A stretch of DNA of 15,487 nt, taken from positions 1 to 15,487 of the forward strand of contig DBBK01000130.1 of NCBI GenBank assembly GCA_002292165.1, in the 5' to 3' direction. Positions 1 to 7,509 of the stretch are shown in pieces. This DNA is from Brevundimonas sp. UBA986 (GTDB taxonomy: Bacteria; Pseudomonadota; Alphaproteobacteria; Caulobacterales; Caulobacteraceae). A model generated the notes under the pieces. That model made no database searches. It saw only the letters and a program-made list of their open reading frames with translations, and had not been told where the DNA came from. Positions within the stretch are counted from its first letter, which is position 1. The number at the start of each line of letters is the position of its first letter. Made by a program: the position numbers and the translations under genes.

Positions 1-1827
1 GTCCCCGACCTTGGCGACCACCAGCCCCTCGGCCTGCAGCGCCTTGACGATGACTAGCTTGTCCTGCGGCAGCAGTTCGGCCCGGGGCTCGATGCCCAGG
101 CCGGCGGCGACCGCCTCCGCCGTGCGGCGGTTGTCGCCCGTCAGCATGATGGTCCGGATGCCCCGCGCCTTCAGGTCGGCCAGACCCTGGACTGCGTCGG
201 GCCGCGCCTCGTCGCGCATGGCGAGGAACCCGGCGACGCCATCCCCGACGACAAGGACGGAAACCGTCTTGCCCTCGGCGTTCAGGGCGGCGATGGCCGC
301 GTCCTGGGCCGGCGTGATCGGGGCGCGTCGGGCCGCGGCCTGCGGCGAGCCGAGGAATATGCGTTCGCCGCCGACCTCGCCTTCCACGCCCTCCCCCGGA
401 ATGGCCTGGGTGGCCGAGGCCGGCGGCGCCGTGATCTTGTCCGCCTCAGCTCGGGCGAGGATGGCGAGGGCGAGCGGATGGCTCGATCCCGTTTCCAGCG
501 CGGCCGCTAGGGTCAGCAGGGCGGAGGCATCCCGCGTTCCGGCGACGACGTCGGTGACGACGGGCTTGCCGGCGGTCAGGGTCCCCGTCTTGTCGAAGGC
601 GATCGCCGTGATCTTGCCCAGCGTCTCCAGCACGGCCCCGCCCTTCATGAGCAGGCCGCGCCGGGCCCCCGCCGACAGGCCGGCGGCGATGGCGGCCGGC
701 GTGGAGATGACGAGGGCGCAGGGGCAGCCGATCAGCAGCACGGCGAGGCCCTTGTAGACCCATTCGCTCCACGTCCCGCCGAACAGCAGCGGCGGCGTGA
801 CCGCGACGAGGGCGGCGAACACGAGCACGCCCGGCGTGTAGATTTTCGAGAAGCGGTCGATGAAGCGTTCGGTCGGCGATTTCGATTCCTGCGCCTCCTC
901 GACGAGACGCACCACCCGGGCGATGGTGTTGTCCGAGGCCGAGGCCGTCACGCGCACCCGCAGGACGCTGCCGCCGTTAATCGTGCCGGCGAACACAGGA
1001 TCGCCCACGACCTTGCGCCTGGGCACGCTCTCGCCCGTCACCGGGGCCTCGTCGAGGTCTCCCGCGCCCTCGATGATCTCGCCGTCCGCCGGAACGCGGT
1101 CTCCGGGCCGGACCAGGATGATCGCGCCCACCGCCACGGTCTCGGCGGCGACCTCCGTGGTCACCCCGTCCGCCTCGACGAAGGCGGTCTTGGGCACGAG
1201 GGCGGCGAGCCCCTGGATGCTCTTGCGCGCGCGTCCGGCCGCCACCCCTTCGAGCATCTCGCCGACCAGGAACAACAGGACGACGGCGGCGGCCTCTTCC
1301 GCGGCCCCGATGAAGACGGCGCCGACGGCGGCGATGGTCATCAGCATTTCGATGGAGAAGGGCGTGCCGTGGCGCGCCGCCGAAAAGGCGCGCGACGCGA
1401 TCGGAATCAGCCCCACGGCCAGGGCGGCGAGGAAGGCGTATCGTTCGAGGGAGGGGAACAGCGTGCCCAGTCCATAGGCGGACAACAGCGCCAGGCCGCA
1501 GAGCGCGGTGAGGCGGGCCTTGCCGGTCCACCACCACGGGGCGCCCCCGGCCCGGGCGGCCGCCGGAGGTGGGCCCGCCGCCGCAGCGACGGCTCCGGAC
1601 GTCGGCGCGGCCGCTTCTCCGCTGTAGCCGAGGTTGCGCAGTTGCTGCAGGACCGCCTCGTCGGCGAGGTCTCCGCCATGCCGGATCTTGAGCACGCCGG
1701 TCTGCACCGCCACCGAGACGTCCTCGACGCCCGGCAGCCTGCGGATCGCCGTGTCGATCTTGCGGCCGCAGCTGGCGCAATCCATCCCGGTGACCCGGTA
1801 TCGGCTTTCGAGGGGTTGCGCCGTCAT
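1..1827 (-). CDS. zntA: P1B-2-type heavy-metal ATPase (Zn/Cd/Pb exporter), 3' end cut by window edge
   Basis: This inner-membrane pump uses ATP to move Zn(II), Cd(II) or Pb(II) out of the cytoplasm. I translated 609 codons from the ATG at 1827; the frame runs off the left edge without a stop. In order I see an N-terminal HMA domain with GMDCASC (Cys17, Cys20), an Ala/Pro linker (about residues 72-97), membrane segments, the actuator motif TGES, the ion-site motif CPC (Cys368-Cys370), the phosphorylation site DKTGTLT (Asp412), the HP motif (His450) and TGDN. The window ends at VGD, the beginning of the hinge motif, so roughly 100-130 residues are missing. CPC plus a GMDCxxC HMA domain is the ZntA/CadA/PbrA pattern; a copper ATPase is less likely but cannot be excluded without the last membrane helices. 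AAGGA lies 6 nt before the ATG. It diverges from the Zur-like gene and has its own MerR-type promoter. Confidence 0.93.
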   Translation of the reverse strand, partial: MTAQPLESRYRVTGMDCASCGRKIDTAIRRLPGVEDVSVAVQTGVLKIRHGGDLADEAVLQQLRNLGYSGEAAAPTSGAVAAAAGPPPAAARAGGAPWWWTGKARLTALCGLALLSAYGLGTLFPSLERYAFLAALAVGLIPIASRAFSAARHGTPFSIEMLMTIAAVGAVFIGAAEEAAAVVLLFLVGEMLEGVAAGRARKSIQGLAALVPKTAFVEADGVTTEVAAETVAVGAIILVRPGDRVPADGEIIEGAGDLDEAPVTGESVPRRKVVGDPVFAGTINGGSVLRVRVTASASDNTIARVVRLVEEAQESKSPTERFIDRFSKIYTPGVLVFAALVAVTPPLLFGGTWSEWVYKGLAVLLIGCPCALVISTPAAIAAGLSAGARRGLLMKGGAVLETLGKITAIAFDKTGTLTAGKPVVTDVVAGTRDASALLTLAAALETGSSHPLALAILARAEADKITAPPASATQAIPGEGVEGEVGGERIFLGSPQAAARRAPITPAQDAAIAALNAEGKTVSVLVVGDGVAGFLAMRDEARPDAVQGLADLKARGIRTIMLTGDNRRTAEAVAAGLGIEPRAELLPQDKLVIVKALQAEGLVVAKVGD

Positions 1828-1855
1828 GTCTGTTCCTTGTGATCTCTATAGGGCA

Positions 1856-1886
1856 AGGCTACCTCCTCCAGCGACTGTAGGTGCAA
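1856..1886 (-). promoter_or_regulatory. MerR-family-type promoter/operator of the ZntA-like ATPase
   Basis: On the minus strand TTGCAC (1886-1881) and TAGCCT (1861-1856) are separated by 19 bp, the overlong spacer typical of promoters remodelled by MerR-family activators. The spacer overlaps an imperfect dyad CCTCCAG-CGA-CTGTAGG (1865-1881; 6 of 7 arm bases pair). From memory it resembles CadR/PbrR operators (CTATAG-T-x-x-CTACAGG style). It lies 29 nt before the ATPase ATG. No MerR-family gene is in the window, so the regulator would act from elsewhere. The dyad is also immediately upstream of the Zur-like gene, so binding could affect both directions. Visual motif call only. Confidence 0.6.
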
Positions 1887-1963
1887 GCTAAAAAATGAGC
1901 CCGCCGTTCCCTTGGAGTGGAGAGCGCCGTCCGACGAACCCTGGAGGCGGGCCCAGCCCCTCG

Positions 1964-2533
1964 ATGACCTCGCCTTGTCCGCACGACCGTGAGACCGCGC
2001 CGCCAACGGCCGCACAGGTGGAACGCGCCCTGGACGCTGCCGCCGCCAGCGTCGCCGCCACCGGGGATAAGCTGACGCGCCCCCGGCGCAGGGTGCTGGA
2101 GCTCCTGCTCGTCGCGGGCGCTCCGGCCAAGGCCTATGATCTCGTGGCGACGTATCACCAGGATGCTCGCGTCGCGAAGCCGGCTACGGTCTATCGGGCG
2201 CTGCAGTTCCTCGAAACTCACGGTCTGATCCATCGTCTTTCCAGCCTCAAGGCCTATGTGGCCTGCGATCCCGAACGCCTCGGTTCGCCTGCGGTTTTTC
2301 TTCTGTGCGACTGTTGCGGCTTCTGTCGCCAGATCCCTTCGTCCGGCATGGCGTCGCTGGGCGCGGCCGCGACAGCGGCGGGCTACGAGATCGAACGGAT
2401 CACGCTCGAAGGCCAGGGTCTGTGTCCGGCCTGCCGCCCGCAGCGCCCCGGCGCGGCCCGGGATCTGGCCCCCCAGACAGGGCCGGAGGTGGCCGCGGGG
2501 TCCGGGCCCACAAGCACTGAGCCGCGCCCCTGA
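1964..2533 (+). CDS. Fur-superfamily regulator, Zur-like
   Basis: A predicted metal-sensing DNA-binding protein. From the upstream ATG at 1895 the frame gives 212 aa; I prefer the ATG at 1964 (189 aa) because the first 23 residues are Gly/Pro/Ser-rich and unlike the family, whose homology starts near PHDRE. Neither start has an ideal Shine-Dalgarno (GGAGG lies 16 nt before 1964). Numbering from 1895, the winged helix spans about residues 58-115 (TRPRRRVLELL to VYRALQFLETHGLIHRL), and the structural zinc pairs are CDCC (138-141) and CPAC (177-180). By my remembered alignment to E. coli Zur, regulatory ligands H77 and C88 correspond to H113 and C124, but H96 and E111 are Ser and Gln here, while extra Cys occur in CDCCGFC. 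It may sense another metal or work differently. The tail after CPAC is low complexity. It diverges from the ATPase and converges on the acyltransferase. Confidence 0.85.
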   Translation: MTSPCPHDRETAPPTAAQVERALDAAAASVAATGDKLTRPRRRVLELLLVAGAPAKAYDLVATYHQDARVAKPATVYRALQFLETHGLIHRLSSLKAYVACDPERLGSPAVFLLCDCCGFCRQIPSSGMASLGAAATAAGYEIERITLEGQGLCPACRPQRPGAARDLAPQTGPEVAAGSGPTSTEPRP

Positions 2534-2571
2534 TCAAGCCCGGGGCGGGTCGATGGCGGCCTGCCCCGGGC
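2525..2571. terminator. Candidate GC-rich hairpins between convergent genes
   Basis: The stop codons of the Zur-like gene (TGA, 2531-2533) and the acyltransferase (complement of TCA, 2534-2536) are back to back, forming TGATCA. CGCCCC (2525-2530) pairs with GGGGCG (2542-2547). A perfect 9-bp inverted repeat GCCCGGGGC (2538-2546) / GCCCCGGGC (2563-2571) overlaps it. There is no T-run, so intrinsic termination is uncertain; in such GC-rich DNA some pairing is expected by chance. Confidence 0.3.
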
Positions 2572-3736
2572 GCCCGGGCGCGGCGACGCCGGGGCCGCCC
2601 AATTCCACGGCCCGTTCCGTGGCGGCGGCCGACCTTCGGGTCGACCCCGGTCGTCGGGACGGACTAAGCCAGGTCTGGACCGGTCGGTCGAAGCCGTAGC
2701 GAAACACGGCGGCGGCCACGAACGCCCCGACCAAGCCGATGGCCCACAGGACCCAGCGAACGTCGGACGACCAGGCCTCCTGTCCCAAGGCGTCGAGCAA
2801 GCCGAACCAGACGATGCGGCTCACCTCATTCGTGAGGAACATCGAGAACGACATTAGGGCCAGATGCTCGATCAGCCGTGAAGGACTGCGCACCGGCACG
2901 GCGCCGGCGGCCCAGATGATCACGGTCATCAGGCCGAGCGACACCAGGCTGAAGGCGCCGAAGGCCTGCAGCCCCACGAGCGCGAAGGCGGCGGCGAGGC
3001 CGATCGCCCTGGCCCGGTGTGGCGCGACACAGACCCGCGAACCGTAGAAGGCCGCCGCGACCCCGAGCAGGAAGAGCGGCAGGGCGCGCAGGATGCCGTA
3101 GCGCATCGGCAGGCGGTAGATCGGATCGCCGAGCCACAGCGAAGCGGCGATATCGGCGGCGACGACGAGGAGCGTCGCGCCGATCACCACTGCGACCGGC
3201 GGCCAGCGCCACAGAGCGCGGCAGATCCAGGGCAGCAGGAGATAGCAGCCGATCAGGGCCGAGAGGGTCCAGGTCGGGGCGTTCCACCCCTGCCCGCCCG
3301 GCACGCCATAGGCCTGGACCAGTAGCACCTGCGCGGGCAGTTGCGACCAGTCGAACCAGCGCGGATTGCTGGGCGCGATCCCGGCCAGGGCGGCGCCGCC
3401 GACGAGCAGCACCAGAACGAGGCTGACCGCCAGGTGGGCCGGAATGACCCGCAGCAGGCGCTGGCGCGCATAGGCGCGCAGCGAGGCCTGTCCGGACGCG
3501 AGGCGATCACCGTAGATGCGGGCCAGGACATAGCCGGAGTCGATGATGAAGAAGTCGGTGAGCAGATAGCCGCGCTCGAAGACTGGATGCAGTTGTCCGA
3601 GAGGCACAGGCGCGGCCTCGCGGAAATGGTAGAGGATGATCAGCGCCCCTACGATAAAACGCAGCGCGTCCAGCCAGCCGCCGCGCGCGATCCGGACGGG
3701 GCGAGGCGATGGCTCGGTCAGCGCGGCTTCGGGCAT
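2534..3736 (-). CDS. Acyltransferase family 3 membrane protein (OafA/YrhL-like)
   Basis: Predicted 400-aa integral inner-membrane O-acyltransferase. Members of this family transfer acetyl or other acyl groups to sugars or other envelope molecules. The opening motif LDALRFIVGALIILYHF (residues 22-38, with Arg26 and His37) matches the family signature, and RQRLLRVIPAHL matches the usual Arg-rich second motif. About ten hydrophobic segments follow, then a cytoplasmic tail (from about residue 358) rich in Arg, Pro, Gly and Ala. The substrate cannot be inferred. The ATG is directly abutted by the TGA of the upstream membrane-protein gene (TGAATG, no gap), so it is probably translated by coupling as the last gene of the metal operon. 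Its place there is unusual; envelope modification under metal stress is a guess. It converges on the Zur-like gene with adjoining stop codons. Confidence 0.85.
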   Translation of the reverse strand: MPEAALTEPSPRPVRIARGGWLDALRFIVGALIILYHFREAAPVPLGQLHPVFERGYLLTDFFIIDSGYVLARIYGDRLASGQASLRAYARQRLLRVIPAHLAVSLVLVLLVGGAALAGIAPSNPRWFDWSQLPAQVLLVQAYGVPGGQGWNAPTWTLSALIGCYLLLPWICRALWRWPPVAVVIGATLLVVAADIAASLWLGDPIYRLPMRYGILRALPLFLLGVAAAFYGSRVCVAPHRARAIGLAAAFALVGLQAFGAFSLVSLGLMTVIIWAAGAVPVRSPSRLIEHLALMSFSMFLTNEVSRIVWFGLLDALGQEAWSSDVRWVLWAIGLVGAFVAAAVFRYGFDRPVQTWLSPSRRPGSTRRSAAATERAVELGGPGVAAPGRPGQAAIDPPRA

Positions 3737-4159
3737 TCAGTCAGCCTTCCGTGGCGCAGACTTGGCGGCGGCGCTGCGGTGCTCATGTGGACGCAGGACG
3801 ATCTGGTCTCGCGAAGCGTAGAGAACGGCCGTTCCCAAAACCCAAACGACGACCAAGCCTCCGACGACCATCAGTCCTGGCCTATCGCGGGGTCCAAACA
3901 CAAACGAGCAGCCGATCACGCCGCCCAGAATGGCCCCGTACCCAAAATGCAGCGGCACCTTGTGTGCGCCCAGCAGCAGAAGGGCCATGCAGAAGACCAG
4001 GCCTCCTGCGAACAGGCTGACCCCGATGGCGACGAGCGTATCGAGCACGGGCCGTGGCTTCAGCGGGCGCGCCTGGAGCCGCCGCCTACCTCGTTGGCGA
4101 TAGCGGCCTTCCCGCCAACGAATGCTCCGGCCGCGCACGGTGAAGCGTTTGCCGGCCAT
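3737..4159 (-). CDS. Small membrane protein of unknown function
   Basis: A 140-aa protein I do not recognise. The first 38 residues are strongly basic (many Arg), then come three hydrophobic segments (about 40-63, 71-88, 94-113), and the tail is hydrophilic with a HEH and several Lys/Arg. By the positive-inside rule the N-terminus is probably cytoplasmic. It begins 3 nt after the DUF305 stop codon and its own TGA abuts the acyltransferase ATG, so it belongs to the same transcript. Nothing in the sequence shows metal binding beyond the HEH, so any role in metal resistance is by association only. Confidence 0.75.
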   Translation of the reverse strand: MAGKRFTVRGRSIRWREGRYRQRGRRRLQARPLKPRPVLDTLVAIGVSLFAGGLVFCMALLLLGAHKVPLHFGYGAILGGVIGCSFVFGPRDRPGLMVVGGLVVVWVLGTAVLYASRDQIVLRPHEHRSAAAKSAPRKAD

Positions 4160-4162
4160 GCG

Positions 4163-4606
4163 TCAGGGCCTTGCGTTGGGCGCGGGCGTGTCCTCATGGC
4201 GCGCAAGAAGGATTCTCATCCGGACAATTTCGGATTCCTGGGCCGCGATGATCTCATCGGCCAGACTGCGCACGTCGCGGGCTTCGCCATGCTCGACGGC
4301 GACCTTGGCCATTGCGAGCGCACCCTCGTGGTGGGCGATCATTCCGCGCAGGAAGTCGATGTCGGCGTCGCCCGTGTAGTTGATGCTCATGGCCTGGTGC
4401 ATCTTCGCGCTGGCCTCGCGATAGGCGCGAGTCGATGGGCTGTCCGTGGTCTCGCCAGCGTGGCTTGCCTCGGTGTCGCTCGGGCGAGAGTCAGCCGCCG
4501 ACGGCGCCGCAGGGACCTCGCGGGTTTGCCGCGAGATCATCCCGAAGGCGAAGGCCGACAGGGCGAGAAAGACGGCGATGACGGAAATCCATCCGAAACG
4601 CTTCAT
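4163..4606 (-). CDS. DUF305 (CopM-like) exported metal-binding protein
   Basis: A 147-aa protein with an N-terminal hydrophobic segment (about residues 5-24: signal peptide or membrane anchor), a Ser/Ala/Pro linker, and a DUF305 domain from about residue 60 to 138. The domain carries the usual Met/His ligands: KMHQAM (Met69, His70, Met73), then RGMIAHHEGALAMA (Met89, His92, His93, Met99) and His106. DUF305 proteins have a ferritin-like helical fold, and some, such as cyanobacterial CopM, bind copper in the periplasm. The ATG overlaps the P1B-4 ATPase stop by 4 nt (ATGA), indicating coupling. The likely role is to accept or buffer metal delivered to the periplasm by the ATPase; the ion is not determinable from sequence. 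Confidence 0.88.
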   Translation of the reverse strand: MKRFGWISVIAVFLALSAFAFGMISRQTREVPAAPSAADSRPSDTEASHAGETTDSPSTRAYREASAKMHQAMSINYTGDADIDFLRGMIAHHEGALAMAKVAVEHGEARDVRSLADEIIAAQESEIVRMRILLARHEDTPAPNARP

Positions 4607-6669
4607 GACGATGTCCTCGAGAGAGCCGGCGGGGCCACGGGGGCGGCCGGGATTGCACTGGGAAGGATGGGCGCCGTTCGGTCGTGGTAGCCGAGCAGGC
4701 GCAGAGCGTTGAACACCACCAGCAGGGTCGACCCCTCGTGGAGCGCCACGGCAGGGCCGATGCCAAGGCCGAGGATCGTCGCCGGCACAAGGAAGGCGAC
4801 GATTCCGAGACTGACGTAGAGATTCTGGAGAATGATGCGCCGCGTCTGTCGGCTGAGACCGACGGTGAAGGGCAGCTGCGACAGGTCGTCCGACATCAGG
4901 GCGACGTCGGCGGTCTCAAGCGCAACATCGGAGCCAGCCGCGCCCATCGCGATACCGACGGTCGCCGTGGCCATGGCCGGGGCGTCGTTCACCCCGTCGC
5001 CGACCATGGCGATCTTGCCGTCAGCGCGAAGGCGTTTGATGGCGTCAACCTTGTCCTCGGGCATGAGGTCGCCCCAAGCCTCTGTCAGGCCGACCTGTCC
5101 GGCGATCGCCTGTGCGGCCTTCTGGTGATCGCCCGAGATCATGATCATTCGCCCGATGCCGAGGGCGCGAAGAGCGGTCAGCGTCGGCCGCGCCGCTGGG
5201 CGAGGCGTATCAAGAAGCCCAATGACACCGAGATCGCGCGTGCCGCGTCGCACCACCATCAGGGTTCGACCCTGCAGTCGCAATTGAGCGACGACAGAGG
5301 TTGTTTCGTCGCCGAGCGGCGCTACGCCGTCGACGCCGAACATCTCCGGCTTCCCTATCCAGATCGTCTCGCCGTGCAGCTGGGCGGTCACGCCCTTGCC
5401 CGTCAGGCTCTTGAGGTCGATCGCGGCCGGGATGATCGTATCGCGCAAGCGTGCGCCACCGTCGCGCGCGATGGCCTCCGCCAACGGGTGGTCGCTGAGC
5501 CGTTCGACCGCCACAGCGACCGCCAGAAGATCGCCCTCCTTCGTCCCGCGCACCGTCATGACGTCGGTGATCCGCGGCCGTCCCTCGGTCAGGGTGCCGG
5601 TCTTGTCGAAGGCGATGGCGTTGAGCGAGCCGAGGTTCTCCAACGGCGCGCCGCCCTTGATCAGGACACCGGCGCGCGCCGCACGGGCGACGCCCGAGAG
5701 GACGGCGCTCGGGGTGGCGATGGCGAGCGCGCAAGGACTCGCGGCGACCAGCACGGCCATGGCGCGATAGAAGCTGTCGCGGAACGGCTCATCGACGACG
5801 ACCCAGGCGAACAGCAGGACAAAGGCGAGCGCCAGCACCACAGGCACGAAGATGCTTTCGAACCTGTCCGTGAAGCGCTGGGTCGGCGACTTCTGCGTCT
5901 CGGCCTCACTCACCATCCGAACCACCTTGGCCAGGGTGGTGTCGCTCGATGTGCGGGTCGTCTCAATCTCGATGGCGCCTGAGCCATTGATGGTGCCCGC
6001 GAAGACGAGAGACGGCGATCCGACCTGGGCCGGTCTCGCCCGCGCCGCCTCGGGATCCGCGACGGGCTGCTTGTCGACAGGCATGCTTTCGCCGGTCACG
6101 GGGGCTTGGTTGATGCTTGTGGTGCCGACCACGACAAAGCCATCAGCGGGCAGTCGTTCGTTTGGACGCACCACCACGGTGTCGCCGACGACCAAATCTT
6201 CGACAGGCAATTCGACGACCTGCCCGTCGCGTCGCACATGGGCTGTCCGGGGGGCAAGCTCGGCCAGGGCCTCGATCGCGCGTTTGGCGCGGCCCATGGC
6301 GTAGTGTTCGAGCGCGTGGCCGATGCTGAACAGAAACAGCAGGAGAGCGCCTTCGGCCCAGGCCCCGAGCGCCGCCGCACCTGCGGCTGCGACGAGCATC
6401 AAGGTATCGATCTCGAAGCGCTTCTGGCGGAGGTTCTCGAACGCTTCTCGCACCGTAAAAAAGCCGCCGAAGATGTAGGCGATCAGGAAGAGGGCGAGGG
6501 GAATCCAAGCGGGAAGGCCCGTTGCGAGTTTCTCGAGGGCGAATCCAAGGCCCAGAGCAAGGCCACTTGTCAGGGCGAAGATCAGCTCCGTATTGGAGCC
6601 TAGAACGCCACCGTGATCGTGCTCCTCGGACTTGGTGTGGAGATGGTCCGGCAGTGTTGTGCTGGTCAT
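4603..6669 (-). CDS. P1B-4-type metal-transporting ATPase (Co/Zn/Fe class; CtpD/CoaT/CzcP-like)
   Basis: An inner-membrane ATP-driven metal exporter of 688 aa from the ATG at 6669. It lacks an HMA domain; the N-terminus is short and His-containing (HLHTKSEEHDH), followed directly by membrane helices. Motifs are TGES, the ion-site SPC (Ser311-Cys313, in place of CPC), DKTGTLT (Asp355), DHPLAEA, GDGVNDAP and HEGST (His644-Thr648) in the last helix pair. SPC together with HEGxT defines subgroup P1B-4, whose members export Co, Zn, Cd or Fe; C. metallidurans CzcP is of this type. A GTG at 6747 would add 26 residues unlike the family. I prefer 6669 because a small upstream ORF ends there in an ATGA overlap. 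The gene overlaps DUF305 by 4 nt downstream. Confidence 0.94.
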   Translation of the reverse strand: MTSTTLPDHLHTKSEEHDHGGVLGSNTELIFALTSGLALGLGFALEKLATGLPAWIPLALFLIAYIFGGFFTVREAFENLRQKRFEIDTLMLVAAAGAAALGAWAEGALLLFLFSIGHALEHYAMGRAKRAIEALAELAPRTAHVRRDGQVVELPVEDLVVGDTVVVRPNERLPADGFVVVGTTSINQAPVTGESMPVDKQPVADPEAARARPAQVGSPSLVFAGTINGSGAIEIETTRTSSDTTLAKVVRMVSEAETQKSPTQRFTDRFESIFVPVVLALAFVLLFAWVVVDEPFRDSFYRAMAVLVAASPCALAIATPSAVLSGVARAARAGVLIKGGAPLENLGSLNAIAFDKTGTLTEGRPRITDVMTVRGTKEGDLLAVAVAVERLSDHPLAEAIARDGGARLRDTIIPAAIDLKSLTGKGVTAQLHGETIWIGKPEMFGVDGVAPLGDETTSVVAQLRLQGRTLMVVRRGTRDLGVIGLLDTPRPAARPTLTALRALGIGRMIMISGDHQKAAQAIAGQVGLTEAWGDLMPEDKVDAIKRLRADGKIAMVGDGVNDAPAMATATVGIAMGAAGSDVALETADVALMSDDLSQLPFTVGLSRQTRRIILQNLYVSLGIVAFLVPATILGLGIGPAVALHEGSTLLVVFNALRLLGYHDRTAPILPSAIPAAPVAPPALSRTSS

Positions 6670-6803
6670 AAATAGGGTCCCGTTGCGGGTTGGGAATCGC
6701 GGCTGCTTGCGGCGACCGCCGCGATCGAGGGGGCGGGATAGCGACACGGGCGAAGGCGCGCCGGGCCAGCGGGTTCCAGCGCGATCCGCTCGCAGGTGGT
6801 CAT
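6666..6803 (-). CDS. Possible 45-codon small protein or coupling ORF upstream of the P1B-4 ATPase
   Basis: A small frame starting at ATG 6803 fills the gap between the methyltransferase-family gene and the ATPase. GGGAG lies 7 nt before the ATG, the start is 16 nt after the upstream stop, and its TGA overlaps the ATPase ATG as ATGA, the same junction used by other genes of this operon. The predicted peptide begins MTTCERIALEPAGPARL, is rich in Ala, Pro, Ser and Arg, contains two Cys (positions 4 and 20) and has no membrane segment. It resembles nothing I know. It may encode a real small protein or only carry ribosomes to the weakly initiated ATPase start. Confidence 0.4.
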   Translation of the reverse strand: MTTCERIALEPAGPARLRPCRYPAPSIAAVAASSRDSQPATGPYL

Positions 6804-6819
6804 CCCGGTTCTCCCGACC

Positions 6820-7509
6820 TCAGGGCACGGGCACGACGGCATTAAAGCCCCCGAGCCGCTGGAGCTGCTCAATCGCTTCGAAAAGCGGAAGCGCTAGGAG
6901 AAAGACGAAGCCGTCGCGCACCGTGCGGACGAAGAATACCGGCCGGATCATGATTTCCGCCTCGTCGCGCCATAGGGAGAGCTTGGGCAGGAACCGAGGG
7001 GTGCGCTCACGGTAAGCTTGGTAGTCGTGTCCAAAGGCGTCGGAGAGGAAGCGTTCTTCGCGGCCGACCACGATGCGAAACACCACCCAGCAGGCTAATC
7101 CGAAGACCAAACCGACGCTAAGGCTGCCGGACTGGGCGCCGATGCCAAACGCGCCGATGAAGCTGAAGACGTACAGCGGATTGCGGCTGACCGAATACGG
7201 TCCTGCGGATATGATCTCCTGTTTCTTGCGGCCACCGATGTAAAGGGAACACCAAGCCCGACCGATGATGCAAACCATGATGGCGATCAGGCCCAGATGC
7301 TCGACAGGATGTTCGAGCAAGGGCCAGGATGTGACGAGCGCCGCGCAGACGACAAGAAGCAGGCCCCCGACGAGAATGCCCGCCTTGCGCCATCGTTGAA
7401 CGGATTGGATATCGACCGCTGATCGACAGGCGTCATCAGGGGGCGAGGAGCCGGACAAAGCGGGGCTTGCGGGCTTGGAGACGCTGTCGGAGGGCTCGAG
7501 CGGCATCAT
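6820..7509 (-). CDS. CzcN-like membrane methyltransferase-family protein (ICMT/PEMT superfamily)
   Basis: A 229-aa integral membrane protein. After a Ser/Pro-rich N-terminus come hydrophobic segments (about 43-62, 70-88, 111-128, 130-149, 200-213). The SAM-binding signature of the isoprenylcysteine carboxyl methyltransferase / phospholipid methyltransferase superfamily is visible: GPYSVSRNPLY (103-113), then REERFLSDAFGHDYQAYRER (150-169) and PRFLP. Such proteins accompany czc-type operons (CzcN in Cupriavidus), where their substrate is not established. A C-terminal extension of about 54 residues follows PRFLP and includes one more hydrophobic stretch. The start ATGATG overlaps the CDF stop by 4 nt. 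Its GC content looks lower than that of the czcB/czcC and zntA genes. Confidence 0.87.
   Translation of the reverse strand: MMPLEPSDSVSKPASPALSGSSPPDDACRSAVDIQSVQRWRKAGILVGGLLLVVCAALVTSWPLLEHPVEHLGLIAIMVCIIGRAWCSLYIGGRKKQEIISAGPYSVSRNPLYVFSFIGAFGIGAQSGSLSVGLVFGLACWVVFRIVVGREERFLSDAFGHDYQAYRERTPRFLPKLSLWRDEAEIMIRPVFFVRTVRDGFVFLLALPLFEAIEQLQRLGGFNAVVPVP

Noticed and set aside
11..1477. Plus-strand frames 11-757 and 860-1477
   Set aside because: They are antisense to the ZntA-like ATPase, whose HMA, CPC and DKTGTLT motifs fix the minus-strand frame throughout this region.
1828..1963. Zur/Fur box between the ATPase and the Zur-like gene
   Set aside because: I looked for an AT-rich palindrome of the ATGTTATAACAT kind and saw none; only the MerR-type dyad is convincing.
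3341..5982. Long plus-strand open frames (3341-4690 and 4684-5982)
   Set aside because: They lie antisense to the acyltransferase, membrane, DUF305 and P1B-4 ATPase genes, all of which have clear family motifs. The antisense products are Arg/Gly/Asp-rich without domains, typical of GC-rich shadow frames.
6670..6747. GTG start at 6747 for the P1B-4 ATPase
   Set aside because: The extra 26 residues are Arg/Gly-rich and unlike the family. The ATG at 6669 sits in an ATGA overlap with the small ORF and begins a His-containing N-terminus that leads directly to the first helix.
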